From positions 372,001 through 436,000 of the forward strand of contig JADJNH010000006.1 of the NCBI GenBank assembly GCA_016714365.1: a stretch of 64,000 nt of DNA, written 5' to 3'. Positions 34,956 to 45,228 of this stretch are shown one piece after another (positions within the stretch are counted from its first letter, which is position 1; every line of letters begins with the position of its first letter). The DNA is from Candidatus Vicinibacter affinis. Lineage in GTDB: Bacteria; Bacteroidota; Bacteroidia; Chitinophagales; Saprospiraceae. Under the pieces are notes generated by a model. The model ran no database searches. It was given only the letters and a program-made list of their open reading frames with translations, and was not told the origin of the DNA. A program made the translations under genes and the position numbers.

Positions 34956-36911
34956 ATGTCAAAAAACAATACTCCTGGTAAGGTAACCATAGCATCTGTC
35001 TTGGTTGCACTTGGCATCATCTATGGCGATATTGGTACGAGTCCATTATATGTTCTGAAAGCCATCATTGGTGATAAGCCCATAGAAGAAATTTTAGTCC
35101 TAGGAGGTGTATCCTGCATCTTCTGGACCCTCACCTTGCAAACTACCATAAAATACATTTACCTTACCCTTAAGGCTGATAACCAGGGTGAAGGTGGTAT
35201 ATTTTCCTTATACGCGCTCGTCAAGCGTTATGGAAAGTGGTTGGTCATTCCGACCATATTAGGTGCCACCACCTTGTTGGCCGATGGTATCATTACCCCG
35301 CCCATTTCGGTAGCATCCGCAGTGGAAGGGCTTGGCATGATCAAAGGCTTGGAACATTTGCCAACTGTTCCTATTGTGATAGTGATACTTTCACTGTTGT
35401 TCTTTTTCCAAAGATTTGGCACACAAAAAGTAGGAAGCGCATTCGGACCTGTGATGGTTATTTGGTTTGTCATGTTATTCACGCTTGGTCTTTTTCAATT
35501 GCTAAAGCATCCTGAGATCTTACATAGTTTAAATCCTCGGTATGCATTTGAATTATTGGTGAAATACCCCCATGGATTTTGGTTGCTCGGTGCCGTCTTT
35601 CTTGCTACCACTGGAGCAGAAGCTTTGTATTCGGACCTTGGTCACTGTGGAAGAAAAAATATCAGAATCAGCTGGATGTTTGTAAAAACCTGTCTGCTGG
35701 TAAATTACCTTGGTCAGGCAGCATGGGTGTTACACCAGGATTCGGGTTTTCTCGAAGGCAGAAATCCGTTCTTCGAAATTATGCCTCTGTGGTTTCTGAT
35801 GGCCGGAATCATAATAGCTACTGCTGCAACCATCATCGCTTCACAGGCACTTATCAGCGGCAGCTACACGCTGATAAATGAGGCAATGAATTTGAATTTC
35901 TGGCCCAGGGTAGCTGTACGACAACCCACCGAAACAAAAGGCCAGATCTATATTCCCAGTGTAAATTACATTCTTTGGATTGGTTGCATCCTGATGATTC
36001 TATATTTCAAATCCTCCACCCACATGGAAGCAGCCTATGGATTCAGCATCACTATTGCCATGATTATGACCACCATATTATTAAGCTTCTTCCTGTACTT
36101 CAGACTCAAATGGAATAAAATCTTGGTGTTGGGAATTCTGATTTTCTTTGGTGCTATTGAATTGTCCTTTTTTATCGCAAACGTGGCGAAAATAAAAGAA
36201 AGATGGATGTTTTTATTTTTTGAATTATTCATTTTTGCCACCATGTATATTTGGTTTTATGCCCGTAAAATAAATAACAGATTTACAAAATTCACAGACC
36301 TTGGAAAATACGTCTCCCAAATCAGAGAACTAAGCGAGGATGATGCAATTCCTAAATTTTCTACCCACCTTATTTATCTGACAAAGGCAAACAACAGGCA
36401 TGAAATTGAAGAAAAAATTGTAAAATCAATATTTTCTAAAAAACCAAAGCGATCTGACGTCTATTGGTTTGTCCACATTCACCGCACTGAAAATCCATAT
36501 ACCCTGGATTATGATGTATCTGAATTGGTAGATGATAAAATCATCAAAGTGAACATCAACACTGGCTTCCGTATCCAACCACGCACAGAATTGTATTTTA
36601 AAAAAATCGTTCAGGATCTGGTTGCTAAAAGAGAATTGAATCTGCATGTACGTCCGGACGGCTCAACCAGATATAACAATGAACCGGATTTCAAATTTGT
36701 AGTACTCGAAAAATTCCTTTCCGTAGAAAATGAATTTACGCTGAAAGATGGCCTGCTCCTGAATTCCTATTTCTATCTCAAACATCTGGGCTTAAGTGAT
36801 GAAAAGGCTTTTGGATTAGACAAATCTGATGTAGTGGTAGAACAAGTTCCCCTGGTCTATCAGACTGCCTCTAGCATTGAATTAAAAAGAATATCTGAAA
36901 ATGATAATTAA
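34956..36911 (+). CDS. kup: potassium transporter of the KUP/HAK/KT family
   Basis: 651 residues. The N-terminal region has about twelve transmembrane helices with the family signature GIIYGDIGTSPLYVL, LADGIITPPISVASAVEG and TTGAEALYSDLGHCGR. The hydrophilic C-terminal 200 residues (KFSTHLIYLT onward) are the usual cytosolic tail. It mediates proton-coupled potassium uptake at the inner membrane. An upstream in-frame TTG (34920) would add 12 residues; the ATG matches the family start MSKNNTPGKVTIASVLVALG. It lies 200 bp after the KdpE-like gene, on the same strand. Confidence 0.95.
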   Translation: MSKNNTPGKVTIASVLVALGIIYGDIGTSPLYVLKAIIGDKPIEEILVLGGVSCIFWTLTLQTTIKYIYLTLKADNQGEGGIFSLYALVKRYGKWLVIPTILGATTLLADGIITPPISVASAVEGLGMIKGLEHLPTVPIVIVILSLLFFFQRFGTQKVGSAFGPVMVIWFVMLFTLGLFQLLKHPEILHSLNPRYAFELLVKYPHGFWLLGAVFLATTGAEALYSDLGHCGRKNIRISWMFVKTCLLVNYLGQAAWVLHQDSGFLEGRNPFFEIMPLWFLMAGIIIATAATIIASQALISGSYTLINEAMNLNFWPRVAVRQPTETKGQIYIPSVNYILWIGCILMILYFKSSTHMEAAYGFSITIAMIMTTILLSFFLYFRLKWNKILVLGILIFFGAIELSFFIANVAKIKERWMFLFFELFIFATMYIWFYARKINNRFTKFTDLGKYVSQIRELSEDDAIPKFSTHLIYLTKANNRHEIEEKIVKSIFSKKPKRSDVYWFVHIHRTENPYTLDYDVSELVDDKIIKVNINTGFRIQPRTELYFKKIVQDLVAKRELNLHVRPDGSTRYNNEPDFKFVVLEKFLSVENEFTLKDGLLLNSYFYLKHLGLSDEKAFGLDKSDVVVEQVPLVYQTASSIELKRISENDN

Positions 36912-36920
36912 AATTGGATC

Positions 36921-37220
36921 ATGGAACCGGATTTTTCATTTACTATTTACGAAAAATATTGTTGCACTTCAAATAAAATGGTGGAAATCAAACTCCTTGA
37001 TCAAAGGATTATAAAAGGGCAACTGATTGGATTATATAAAAATAACCCGAATGATAAAAACCCTTATATTGCGAAGTGGTGTTTAGCAAGTCCGGATCAA
37101 AAGTACAGCCTGGGTTTAGATTATCTGGGGTACGCCTCTGGAAAAATCATTTTGCAAGAAGAAATAGATGAAATAAAATTTATAGAAGATCAAACCATCC
37201 TTAAAAGACCTTATGACTAA
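36921..37220 (+). CDS. hypothetical small protein of the kup operon
   Basis: 99 residues, soluble, no recognised family. It has a mixed alpha/beta look (MVEIKLLDQRIIKGQLIGLY, GYASGKIILQEEIDEIKFIED). It begins 9 bp after kup and overlaps the porin gene by 8 bp, so it is co-transcribed. An SH3/Sm-like barrel is plausible from the short strands but not demonstrated. Confidence 0.55.
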   Translation: MEPDFSFTIYEKYCCTSNKMVEIKLLDQRIIKGQLIGLYKNNPNDKNPYIAKWCLASPDQKYSLGLDYLGYASGKIILQEEIDEIKFIEDQTILKRPYD

Positions 37221-38325
37221 AATTTTCTTACACATACTATTTTGTATACTTTACCTAACTATTGCAGTTGGCCAGGAAATATCAATTGGTACAAATGAAA
37301 ATAAAGAGGAAATAAAAATAAGTGCATTTCTGGATGTTTTTTATGCTTATGATTTCAATCAACCTCAAGATGGTAAAAGACAATATTTTTTTTATAATCA
37401 TAATCGGCACAATGAATTCAATTTAAATTTGGGTTATCTAAAATTGGCCTATAACAATAAAAAATTAAGAGCCAATCTGGCTTTGCAATCCGGCACATAC
37501 CCTAATGACAACTATGCCTCAGAACCGGGATTATTGAAAGCATTATTTGAAGCAAATGTGGGATACGCACTGAATAGTAAAAATAACTTATGGATGGATG
37601 TTGGAATTTTCGCTTCCCATATAGGCTTCGAAAGTGCCATTTCACAGGAAAACTGGACGCTGAGCAGATCCATGTTAGCAGAAAATTCACCCTACTATCT
37701 TACAGGCGCCAAATTAACCTACAAACCAACAGCCCGCTTTGAATATATGGCTTTAATCTGCAACGGTTGGCAACACATCCAAAAAATAAAAGGCAATTCT
37801 CTCCCATCTTTTGGCACACAAATAAAATATTTTCCTAAAGAAAATATTGAATTAAACTGGAGTACTTTTATTGGAACCGATGACCCCGACTCCTCTCGCA
37901 GAATGAGATATTTCAATAACTTTTATACCAAATTCCAACTGAACAAAAGGATTGGTTTTATTGCTGGAATGGATTTAGGCATGCAACAAATCACCAAAAA
38001 CAGCATGTATCATAATGCGTGGTTCAGCCCAATCCTGATCTGCAGATTTGCCTTCACCGACCATTGGGCAGCTGCATTCCGGGCAGAATATTATGAAGAC
38101 CTTACCGGAATAATCATCCCACTCAACAATAATACTGCATTTGAAACTATGGGCTGGTCTTTAAATTTGGATTACAACCCTACTCCCATGATTAGTTACA
38201 GAGTGGAAGGCAGAAGTCTAAATGGTAACCATAATCTATTTACCGGGAAGAACAATAATTCAACCAGCCAAAACTTTTGTATTTTGGGATCAGTGGCTGT
38301 AAACTTTAGTAGAATGGTCCGTTGA
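37213..38325 (+). CDS. outer-membrane porin (OmpL-like, BBP2)
   Basis: 370 residues. Signal peptide (LHILFCILYLTIAVGQ), then repeated amphipathic strands of a 16-strand-like barrel, with family blocks AFLDVFYAYDFNQP, MDVGIFASHIGFES, SPYYLTGAKLTY and a last strand SVAVNFSRMVR. Proteins of this kind sit near potassium (Kdp) loci in Bacteroidota, which fits the neighbours here, where it could admit potassium through the outer membrane. It overlaps the previous gene by 8 bp. Confidence 0.8.
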   Translation: MTKIFLHILFCILYLTIAVGQEISIGTNENKEEIKISAFLDVFYAYDFNQPQDGKRQYFFYNHNRHNEFNLNLGYLKLAYNNKKLRANLALQSGTYPNDNYASEPGLLKALFEANVGYALNSKNNLWMDVGIFASHIGFESAISQENWTLSRSMLAENSPYYLTGAKLTYKPTARFEYMALICNGWQHIQKIKGNSLPSFGTQIKYFPKENIELNWSTFIGTDDPDSSRRMRYFNNFYTKFQLNKRIGFIAGMDLGMQQITKNSMYHNAWFSPILICRFAFTDHWAAAFRAEYYEDLTGIIIPLNNNTAFETMGWSLNLDYNPTPMISYRVEGRSLNGNHNLFTGKNNNSTSQNFCILGSVAVNFSRMVR

Positions 38326-38597
38326 AAAAAGTATTCATTCTACCAATGACCATGACAATTCAATTGCAAAGGAAAAATGATGGCATCCTGCTTTTGCCGG
38401 ATGCCCAAGTCTAATACTATAAAATACAAGAAAGGCGGATGATGTTATATTTTATGGCCCCTTAAATTAAATAAAACGACATTGCCTTATCATCTGATTA
38501 CATAATAAAGCAAGGATCTCTGAGGTGTTACAATTAGCCAGGAGAATATCCAATCACCAAGTCTTCAATTTCCCCTATTTTCGTCCAAAATTTGGAC

Positions 38598-40067
38598 ATG
38601 TCACAGGCGCTGGTATTGCTCATTGTACTGATTGGATATTTCTGTCTGTTGATTGCCATTTCTTTTTTAACAGGCAAGGACAACTCAAACGAAAGTTTCT
38701 TCAGTGCAAACCGCAATTCAAAGTGGTATCTGGTAGCGTTTGGGATGATAGGTGCTAGCCTGTCTGGGGTAACATTTATCAGCATCCCGGGAGTAGTGGG
38801 TGCAGGAGGCGTAAATCAGAATTTCAGTTACATGCAGATGGTTTGGGGCTATTTGATCGGATACATGATCATCGCAAACGTCCTCATGCCCATTTATTAT
38901 CAATACAACGTCACCTCGATTTATGAATATCTCAATGAGCGACTGGGCATTCATGCCTACAAGACCGGTGCAGCGTTTTTTCTTTTGTCCCGACTGATAG
39001 GCTCCTCTTTCAGGATGTACATTGTGGCCATGGTCATGCATCAATTTATTTTTACACATTATCATTTGCCTTTCTGGCTCACTGTCCTGGTATCCATTTT
39101 CCTGATCTGGGTCTATACCTTCAGAGGGGGAATAAAGACCATCGTAATTTCTGATACGTTTCAGACCTTTTGTATGATTGGTTCACTTATACTCACCATT
39201 TATTTTTTGAGTGAAAAATTTGACACCAGTTTTTTAGGATATTTCAAAAAGGTGTTGGCATCTGATTATGGAAAGATATTTTATTTTGATGCGGGGTGGA
39301 GTGATTCCAACTACTTTTTCAAACAAGTCATTGGTGGCATGCTCATAGCTCTGGTCATGACCGGATTGGATCAGGACATGATGCAAAAAAATCTTACCTG
39401 TCGCAATCTCAAAGAAGCACAACTGAATATGTTTAGCTTTTCCATGCTGTTGTTTTTTGTCAACTTTGCTTTCCTGTCATTGGGTGCCGGTCTTTATCTT
39501 TTTGCTGCACAGGAGGGCATTGCCTTGCCTGCAAAATCTGATCAACTGTTCCCAATGATTGCATTCAATTACCTGACAGGGTTTGGATCCATATTATTTC
39601 TCCTTGGTCTGACCGCTTCCAATTACGCCAGCGCAGATTCTGCATTGGCATCACTTACAACTTCTTATTGCATTGATTTTTTAAACTTTCGGACTGTACA
39701 TTGGGATGAACAGAAAAAGAAAAAAATCAGAACAATGGTGCATCTGGGATTTTCTCTTTTAATCTTTCTGGTCATCATTATATTTTATTGGCTGAACAAC
39801 GATGCAGTGATTAACAAGGTGTTTCAGTTTGCCGGATACACGTATGGTCCTATATTAGGTTTGTTTAGTTTTGCCATTCTCTCCAATAGAAAAATAAAAT
39901 TTCATGCCTGGTTACCGTTGATATGCATTGCCGCACCTTTACTCACTTATTTCATTAATGAAAATTCCAAATTCTGGTTTAATGGCTTCACATTTGGAAA
40001 TTTATTGGTAGCGGTCAATGGCCTTATCTGCTATATAGGATTGTATTCGATCTCTTCAAAAAAATAA
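38598..40067 (+). CDS. sodium:solute symporter (SSS family)
   Basis: 489 residues with about 13 transmembrane helices. The SSS signature is visible in FVGAGGV-like FISIPGVVGAGGVNQ, in the WVYTFRGGIKTIVISDTFQ block and in GLDQDMMQKNLTCRNLKEA. Adjacency to murQ, 1 bp downstream, suggests uptake of a cell-wall sugar such as MurNAc or anhydro-MurNAc, as inference. The ATG at 38598 is chosen over a TTG two codons upstream. The 260 bp before it contain no other signal recognised. Confidence 0.85.
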   Translation: MSQALVLLIVLIGYFCLLIAISFLTGKDNSNESFFSANRNSKWYLVAFGMIGASLSGVTFISIPGVVGAGGVNQNFSYMQMVWGYLIGYMIIANVLMPIYYQYNVTSIYEYLNERLGIHAYKTGAAFFLLSRLIGSSFRMYIVAMVMHQFIFTHYHLPFWLTVLVSIFLIWVYTFRGGIKTIVISDTFQTFCMIGSLILTIYFLSEKFDTSFLGYFKKVLASDYGKIFYFDAGWSDSNYFFKQVIGGMLIALVMTGLDQDMMQKNLTCRNLKEAQLNMFSFSMLLFFVNFAFLSLGAGLYLFAAQEGIALPAKSDQLFPMIAFNYLTGFGSILFLLGLTASNYASADSALASLTTSYCIDFLNFRTVHWDEQKKKKIRTMVHLGFSLLIFLVIIIFYWLNNDAVINKVFQFAGYTYGPILGLFSFAILSNRKIKFHAWLPLICIAAPLLTYFINENSKFWFNGFTFGNLLVAVNGLICYIGLYSISSKK

Positions 40068-40068
40068 C

Positions 40069-40881
40069 ATGGAAGAATTTAAAAGAACCACAGAATCCGA
40101 ATCCAGCCATCAAGAGCTGGAACATAAATCGGTTCTTGAATTATTGAATGGCCTGAATGAAGAAGATCAAAGCGTTCCATTTTTAGTTGCCAAATGCATT
40201 CCCCAGATCCAAGCACTGATCAACGATTTAGTGCCCAAAATGAAAGAGGGAGGAAGACTTTTTTACATAGGTGCAGGAACCAGCGGCAGGTTAGGTATCG
40301 TGGATGCCTCTGAATGTCCTCCTACATTCGGCGTGCCGCAAGGATGGGTCATAGGAATCATCGCAGGTGGTGATGGTGCCATCAGAAAAGCAGTAGAATT
40401 CGCAGAAGACAGCGAGACACAGGGTTGGGAAGACTTGCAGAGTTACGGAATTGATTCGCTTGATACCGTAATCGGCATTGCAGCAAGTGGAACGACTCCC
40501 TATGTCATACACGCCTTAAAACAATGCCAGGAAAAAAATATACTCACCGCTTGCATCACATGCAATCCCGGTGCACCCATTTTAAAATATTCAAATCATC
40601 AGATAGTTTGTGAAGTAGGACCTGAATTTCTAACAGGCAGTACAAGATTAAAATCCGGAACTGCCCAAAAACTCATTCTCAACATGATCAGTACTGTTAC
40701 CATGATCCGACTTGGTAGAGTAAAAGGAAATAAAATGGTGGACATGCAACTCAGCAACAACAAACTGATAGAACGTGGTGTGCGCATGATTACACAATTA
40801 AAATCAATTTCAGAATCAGAGGCCAGAAAAATCTTATTGGAAACAGGTAGTGTCCGAGAAGCACTTTTGAAATTGAATTAA
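40069..40881 (+). CDS. murQ: N-acetylmuramic acid 6-phosphate etherase
   Basis: 270 residues. MurQ removes lactate from MurNAc-6-phosphate to give GlcNAc-6-phosphate in peptidoglycan recycling. The SIS fold is evident in FYIGAGTSGRLGIVDASECPPTF, where Glu82 is the likely catalytic residue, and in IAASGTTPYV. The second active-site Glu lies in the RKAVEFAEDSE helix. GSTRLKSGTAQKLILN closes the domain. Length is normal for the short Bacteroidota form. It follows the symporter directly. Confidence 0.95.
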   Translation: MEEFKRTTESESSHQELEHKSVLELLNGLNEEDQSVPFLVAKCIPQIQALINDLVPKMKEGGRLFYIGAGTSGRLGIVDASECPPTFGVPQGWVIGIIAGGDGAIRKAVEFAEDSETQGWEDLQSYGIDSLDTVIGIAASGTTPYVIHALKQCQEKNILTACITCNPGAPILKYSNHQIVCEVGPEFLTGSTRLKSGTAQKLILNMISTVTMIRLGRVKGNKMVDMQLSNNKLIERGVRMITQLKSISESEARKILLETGSVREALLKLN

Positions 40882-40942
40882 TCCTCATTCCCTATTTGGA
40901 ACTTGCATTATTAGTCAAAAATAAATTATCAATAATTTGGGT

Positions 40943-43900
40943 TTATTTTATCAAACTCACCTCACCGGATAAATTCTTTTCTACACCAGTTTTAAACGTG
41001 ATCACCACGTGATACACATATACACCAGGCATCAAAGACTGGCCTCTATATTCACCCGTCCATCCAACATTAGGGTCGTTGATTGAAAAATGTTCTTTGT
41101 TAAAAATCTGTGCACCCCACCGATCATAAATTTCCAGTGATTTAATTTCGGCCACTTCTTCTACATCACCATACACAGTGAATCCATCATTGATACCATC
41201 TCCATTTGGAGAAAATACATTGGGCACATAAACATGATTCTTTCGAACAAAAATAATCAGATCATCTACATCGTAGCAACCAAACTTATTGTAAACAGTA
41301 GCTTTTAACCTTGCTTCATCATCCGGCTTAAGAATGATGGATGCACAGGTATCACAGGAAATATTCGCATTTACATCCCAGTCAAGACGAACATAAGATC
41401 CTTTTATCAACGCATCCACCCGCACACTCTGTCCCAATTCAATTTCCAAATCATTTCCTAAATCAAGATCTACACTTTCTGGTCTGATAAGTGTGATCAA
41501 AGTGTCTGTAGAACATAAATTTTTATCTCTGATGTAGAATCGATGCTGTCCTGGTCCTAAAGAACTAAACACAGGATTGCTGGAAAAATTAATTCCATCC
41601 ATGGAATATTCATAAGGAGGCGCGCCTGACAAAACATTTTTGATGTCAATGGCACCTACACTGTCTACATCAGGACAAGGAATTGGTGTCAATTGCAATT
41701 CACTGATAATAGGCAATGGCAATTTGACTAAAGAAATCGAATCCAGATAAATACAACTTCCATTGATGGTTTTTGCCTGATATACATAACGCCCGGGTGG
41801 AAGATCTTTGAAATTAAGTTGATCTCCGCTCACCTGTGGTCCGCTCAAAACAATGGTACCGACGGAATCCTGCAAATAGGTTCTCAAACGAATAAAATCC
41901 TTTTCATTTGCGCAATAACTGATGGTGGTATCGTAAAACAACTTTCTTGCAGGACAAAGCAAAGGACTGCACGTCAGATCATCTCCTAAACTTTCGCTGC
42001 AAGGTCCACTGTCAATTGCAAATAATCTGAAAATGATGGTGTCCTTCAGACCCTGCAAACTGATGTGATAGGATGTATCGGAGCTTCTGTATCCATTCTT
42101 TCCTTTTATCAATTGTACACGGTAATCTTTAGCCCTCGCAATTTTTTTCCATCGGAAAGTAACAGAGGTGTCGGTCGAAAAACATTCAATTTCCGGTTTT
42201 TCAAGCGGAGGTAAAACTTCAACCTCCCTGGTAGATTCATCCAAACAACCTTCCTCATTCAATTTTAACTTTAAAATTTTCTTACCGGGTGTATCCCATT
42301 TAATTTCTAAATCAGTTTTACCAACATTCCTGATGGATCCTTTGGATAAATCCCAATTGAAAGTAGTACTGTCCTCTTTCCTTCCTAAAAATCGCAACAA
42401 TAAAAATGAATCCTGGCAGACGATGCTGTCCAGATTAAAAATTGCAATTGGATTTTCCCTGATCAGAATATTTTTTTGAGCATTATAAGTGCATCCTGAC
42501 TCTGTATATTCTGCTAATATTCTATGAACACCCCTGCCTGCAATTTTTGGATCAAAAACACCCTGCAAGCTGTCCGTAATTCCTGGTCCTGAAAAAATCC
42601 ATTTTCCCAAAGCGGGCGGTGCGTTGATTTCTCCGGTAATCAATAAAGTATCGGCTCCTGGATTCAGACATATAATATCAGGAGCAATAATTTTTGCAAT
42701 CCGGTTAGGACAATCTATTGCCTTGCAATTGAGAATAATAAATTGATCACCACATATACTGTCATGTTGTATCAATCGTAGGGAAACATCTTCTCCCCTT
42801 CCCAACTGATTAAATACAAAACTGGTATCAGAAATGCGTATTCCATTATTTCCTTTTATAATCTCAGTGGAATAATGCACATCCGAAATAGAATCCCATA
42901 CAAACAAAACACTGGTATCTGAAGTGATGCACTTTGCTAAAGGTGGTAACAATGGTTTTTTTACCAAAATCTGGTCACAAAAGTCTGTAATGCATCCCTT
43001 GCGAATGGCCCGCATACATATTGTTTTATTGCCTTCACTGGCTACTACCTCTGAAAAAATATCAACTCCCTGTGGAAGCAAACTATCTTGCTGAAATAAT
43101 CTGATGATCCGCTGTACGCCATTTTGAAGATTCCAATTGATGTGCAAACTGTCTCCTACACACAGTAATTTTTTATCAAAAGTAAAATCTGCTGTTGGGT
43201 ATGGAATCGCAATTAACTTTAATGAAAATAATTGTGGACACTCCACTCCATCAGGATACATGAACAGAGTTGTATCCGCGTTTACTACCCAGTAATCCAG
43301 GTTGATTGGACAATTCAAACTGTCACAGGAATAAAATGAAACTGAATCCGGTTTCGGGCCGGTAAATTGCAATTTTAATTTGCTGAATCTTATGGTATCG
43401 CCTGCACATACCTCCACGTCGGCAAGCTGTAAAATGGTCTGATTCGCTACGTGGACCGGCACTCTTAATAGATCGGTACAAATGCCATTACTGGCTTTAA
43501 TAAATAGTGCTGAATCCTGATCAAGCAGGATAAAACTATCCTGAATCTGACTAAATGAATCAATGGGCAGGCGGGAATAAAATTGAATGCTTGCATTTGA
43601 ATTCTGTACATCTACAAAAGAAATATCCGACAAATAGAGCGTATCTCCCCTGCACAAATTTACCGGTGCGTTTAGTTTTAATTCAGGCTTGAGTCTGGAA
43701 CCTTTTACTTCGATCTGAACAAAATCAGCACATTTGTTTTTTGGGTCAATGGGTACTTTTAATATCAATCTGTATATACCAGGTGAGTTCACTTTTGCAT
43801 CCTGATTGGTTGCGATGGTATCTCCTTTGTCATCCAACCAATAATAATCATTGACAGGTAATCCATTAAAACTGGAAGAGTCTGCTGAAAGAAAAACCAA

Positions 43901-45028
43901 GGTATCTGTACAACTTAAATCCCCGGACTTATTGGCTTTTGCAATCAGTTTATTGATTGTTAAATCTACCCTTACAATGGAGTCACAAAAAGGTGGAATT
44001 TTTGATTTTTTAAGGACTATGTATTTACCAGTACTGTCGAAGGTTTGATTGTCAATTTTTAAAACACCAGGCCAACAGATAGCCGTATCCAGCGAACCAT
44101 CTTCGACATCCAACTCTTCAACCGTTACACTCACCATGCTGTCACAATTAAAACTGTTTTTAAGATTCAAGACGGTTATGCCTGGACCAAATGTTTCACT
44201 ACCCAGTGTGTACAATCTTCCTTTGCAAACATAGAAAGGGCCCAAATCCGTGGGCGGAGAATCATCGCCGATCAGCACATCCAGACACACTTCATTTCCG
44301 GTATGACATACATTCAATCCCTTTACACATATTTGTCCTTTTCCGGGTGTGTCCCAGAGAACTTCCACCTCATTATCATTCTCTCTGATGATACTTCCAT
44401 TCACGACACGCCATTGATACTCACAAGCACCAAAAATTTCTGCGATTTTATAGGTTGCAGACTTACCAACGCAAAATCTGGTAAGGCCCATAATTTTGCT
44501 GTTGGTATTGGGAACCGGAGCGGTTGCGCTGCCCGCAGTAACGGTAATGTCCACATTACATTCATTTGGTCCATTTCCATCCCAGACCAGATAATAGATG
44601 CATCCTGGTTTCAAAGGTGAATTTGTAGAAAAAGCCCAGGTTTGATTCGCATACATGTTGGTGTTACAATTGGACACCAGGGTGAAGCTGCTGCAATCCG
44701 GTGAGGAATAAATGCCCATCTCTATCCCATTTGCCTGCAAACATGCCGAAACGGCTACGTTGATGGAAAGATTTGGAGATCCGGCCACAAAAGCCAGCCA
44801 TTGCATGCTGTGAACCACCATGGTACAAAACCCGGGTGGAGACTGGCCCATGATGGTATTGGTAGTCCTGGCTGAGACGCCATTCAGATCACAGACGACA
44901 CAAGCTCCGGAACAATCGTTAGAAAGCGGTACCGGATTGGGTCCGCAAGGGGAATGCATTTGTCCAATGCAAACGCCTTGAATTGAAATCCAAAAGAATA
45001 TCAGTTGGCTTAGATGGCGTATATGCAT
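40943..45028 (-). CDS. giant T9SS type B cell-surface protein with PKD-like repeats
   Basis: 1361 residues. Signal peptide (LIFFWISIQGVCIGQ) followed by an N-terminal beta-rich domain with many cysteines. Repeated Ig/PKD-like segments then come with the characteristic TP.KG, CLD and CPDVDSVGAID stretches. The C-terminal 90 residues are the gliding-motility-type sorting domain: VPNVFSPNGDGINDGFTVYG, IYDRWGAQIFN, VGWTGEYRGQ and PGVYVYHVVITF. It should be exported by the type IX system and attached at the cell surface. Length and repeats suggest an adhesin, but the ligand is unknown. Confidence 0.85.
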   Translation of the reverse strand: MHIRHLSQLIFFWISIQGVCIGQMHSPCGPNPVPLSNDCSGACVVCDLNGVSARTTNTIMGQSPPGFCTMVVHSMQWLAFVAGSPNLSINVAVSACLQANGIEMGIYSSPDCSSFTLVSNCNTNMYANQTWAFSTNSPLKPGCIYYLVWDGNGPNECNVDITVTAGSATAPVPNTNSKIMGLTRFCVGKSATYKIAEIFGACEYQWRVVNGSIIRENDNEVEVLWDTPGKGQICVKGLNVCHTGNEVCLDVLIGDDSPPTDLGPFYVCKGRLYTLGSETFGPGITVLNLKNSFNCDSMVSVTVEELDVEDGSLDTAICWPGVLKIDNQTFDSTGKYIVLKKSKIPPFCDSIVRVDLTINKLIAKANKSGDLSCTDTLVFLSADSSSFNGLPVNDYYWLDDKGDTIATNQDAKVNSPGIYRLILKVPIDPKNKCADFVQIEVKGSRLKPELKLNAPVNLCRGDTLYLSDISFVDVQNSNASIQFYSRLPIDSFSQIQDSFILLDQDSALFIKASNGICTDLLRVPVHVANQTILQLADVEVCAGDTIRFSKLKLQFTGPKPDSVSFYSCDSLNCPINLDYWVVNADTTLFMYPDGVECPQLFSLKLIAIPYPTADFTFDKKLLCVGDSLHINWNLQNGVQRIIRLFQQDSLLPQGVDIFSEVVASEGNKTICMRAIRKGCITDFCDQILVKKPLLPPLAKCITSDTSVLFVWDSISDVHYSTEIIKGNNGIRISDTSFVFNQLGRGEDVSLRLIQHDSICGDQFIILNCKAIDCPNRIAKIIAPDIICLNPGADTLLITGEINAPPALGKWIFSGPGITDSLQGVFDPKIAGRGVHRILAEYTESGCTYNAQKNILIRENPIAIFNLDSIVCQDSFLLLRFLGRKEDSTTFNWDLSKGSIRNVGKTDLEIKWDTPGKKILKLKLNEEGCLDESTREVEVLPPLEKPEIECFSTDTSVTFRWKKIARAKDYRVQLIKGKNGYRSSDTSYHISLQGLKDTIIFRLFAIDSGPCSESLGDDLTCSPLLCPARKLFYDTTISYCANEKDFIRLRTYLQDSVGTIVLSGPQVSGDQLNFKDLPPGRYVYQAKTINGSCIYLDSISLVKLPLPIISELQLTPIPCPDVDSVGAIDIKNVLSGAPPYEYSMDGINFSSNPVFSSLGPGQHRFYIRDKNLCSTDTLITLIRPESVDLDLGNDLEIELGQSVRVDALIKGSYVRLDWDVNANISCDTCASIILKPDDEARLKATVYNKFGCYDVDDLIIFVRKNHVYVPNVFSPNGDGINDGFTVYGDVEEVAEIKSLEIYDRWGAQIFNKEHFSINDPNVGWTGEYRGQSLMPGVYVYHVVITFKTGVEKNLSGEVSLIK

Positions 45029-45228
45029 CTGCTAATTTAATCATTTTAGACCGGATGTAGCTAACCGACCTGTCCTGATAATTCCAAGATCATGCCACTT
45101 TATCAACCATTCCAATCACCTTAAAATAAACCTACATACGTAAATTAATAACTGATAAGTCATTCCAAATTTGAGATGATTACTTTTTCTCAATCAAGTG
45201 ATTGGTGGAGGGAAATAAAAAAATAAAA

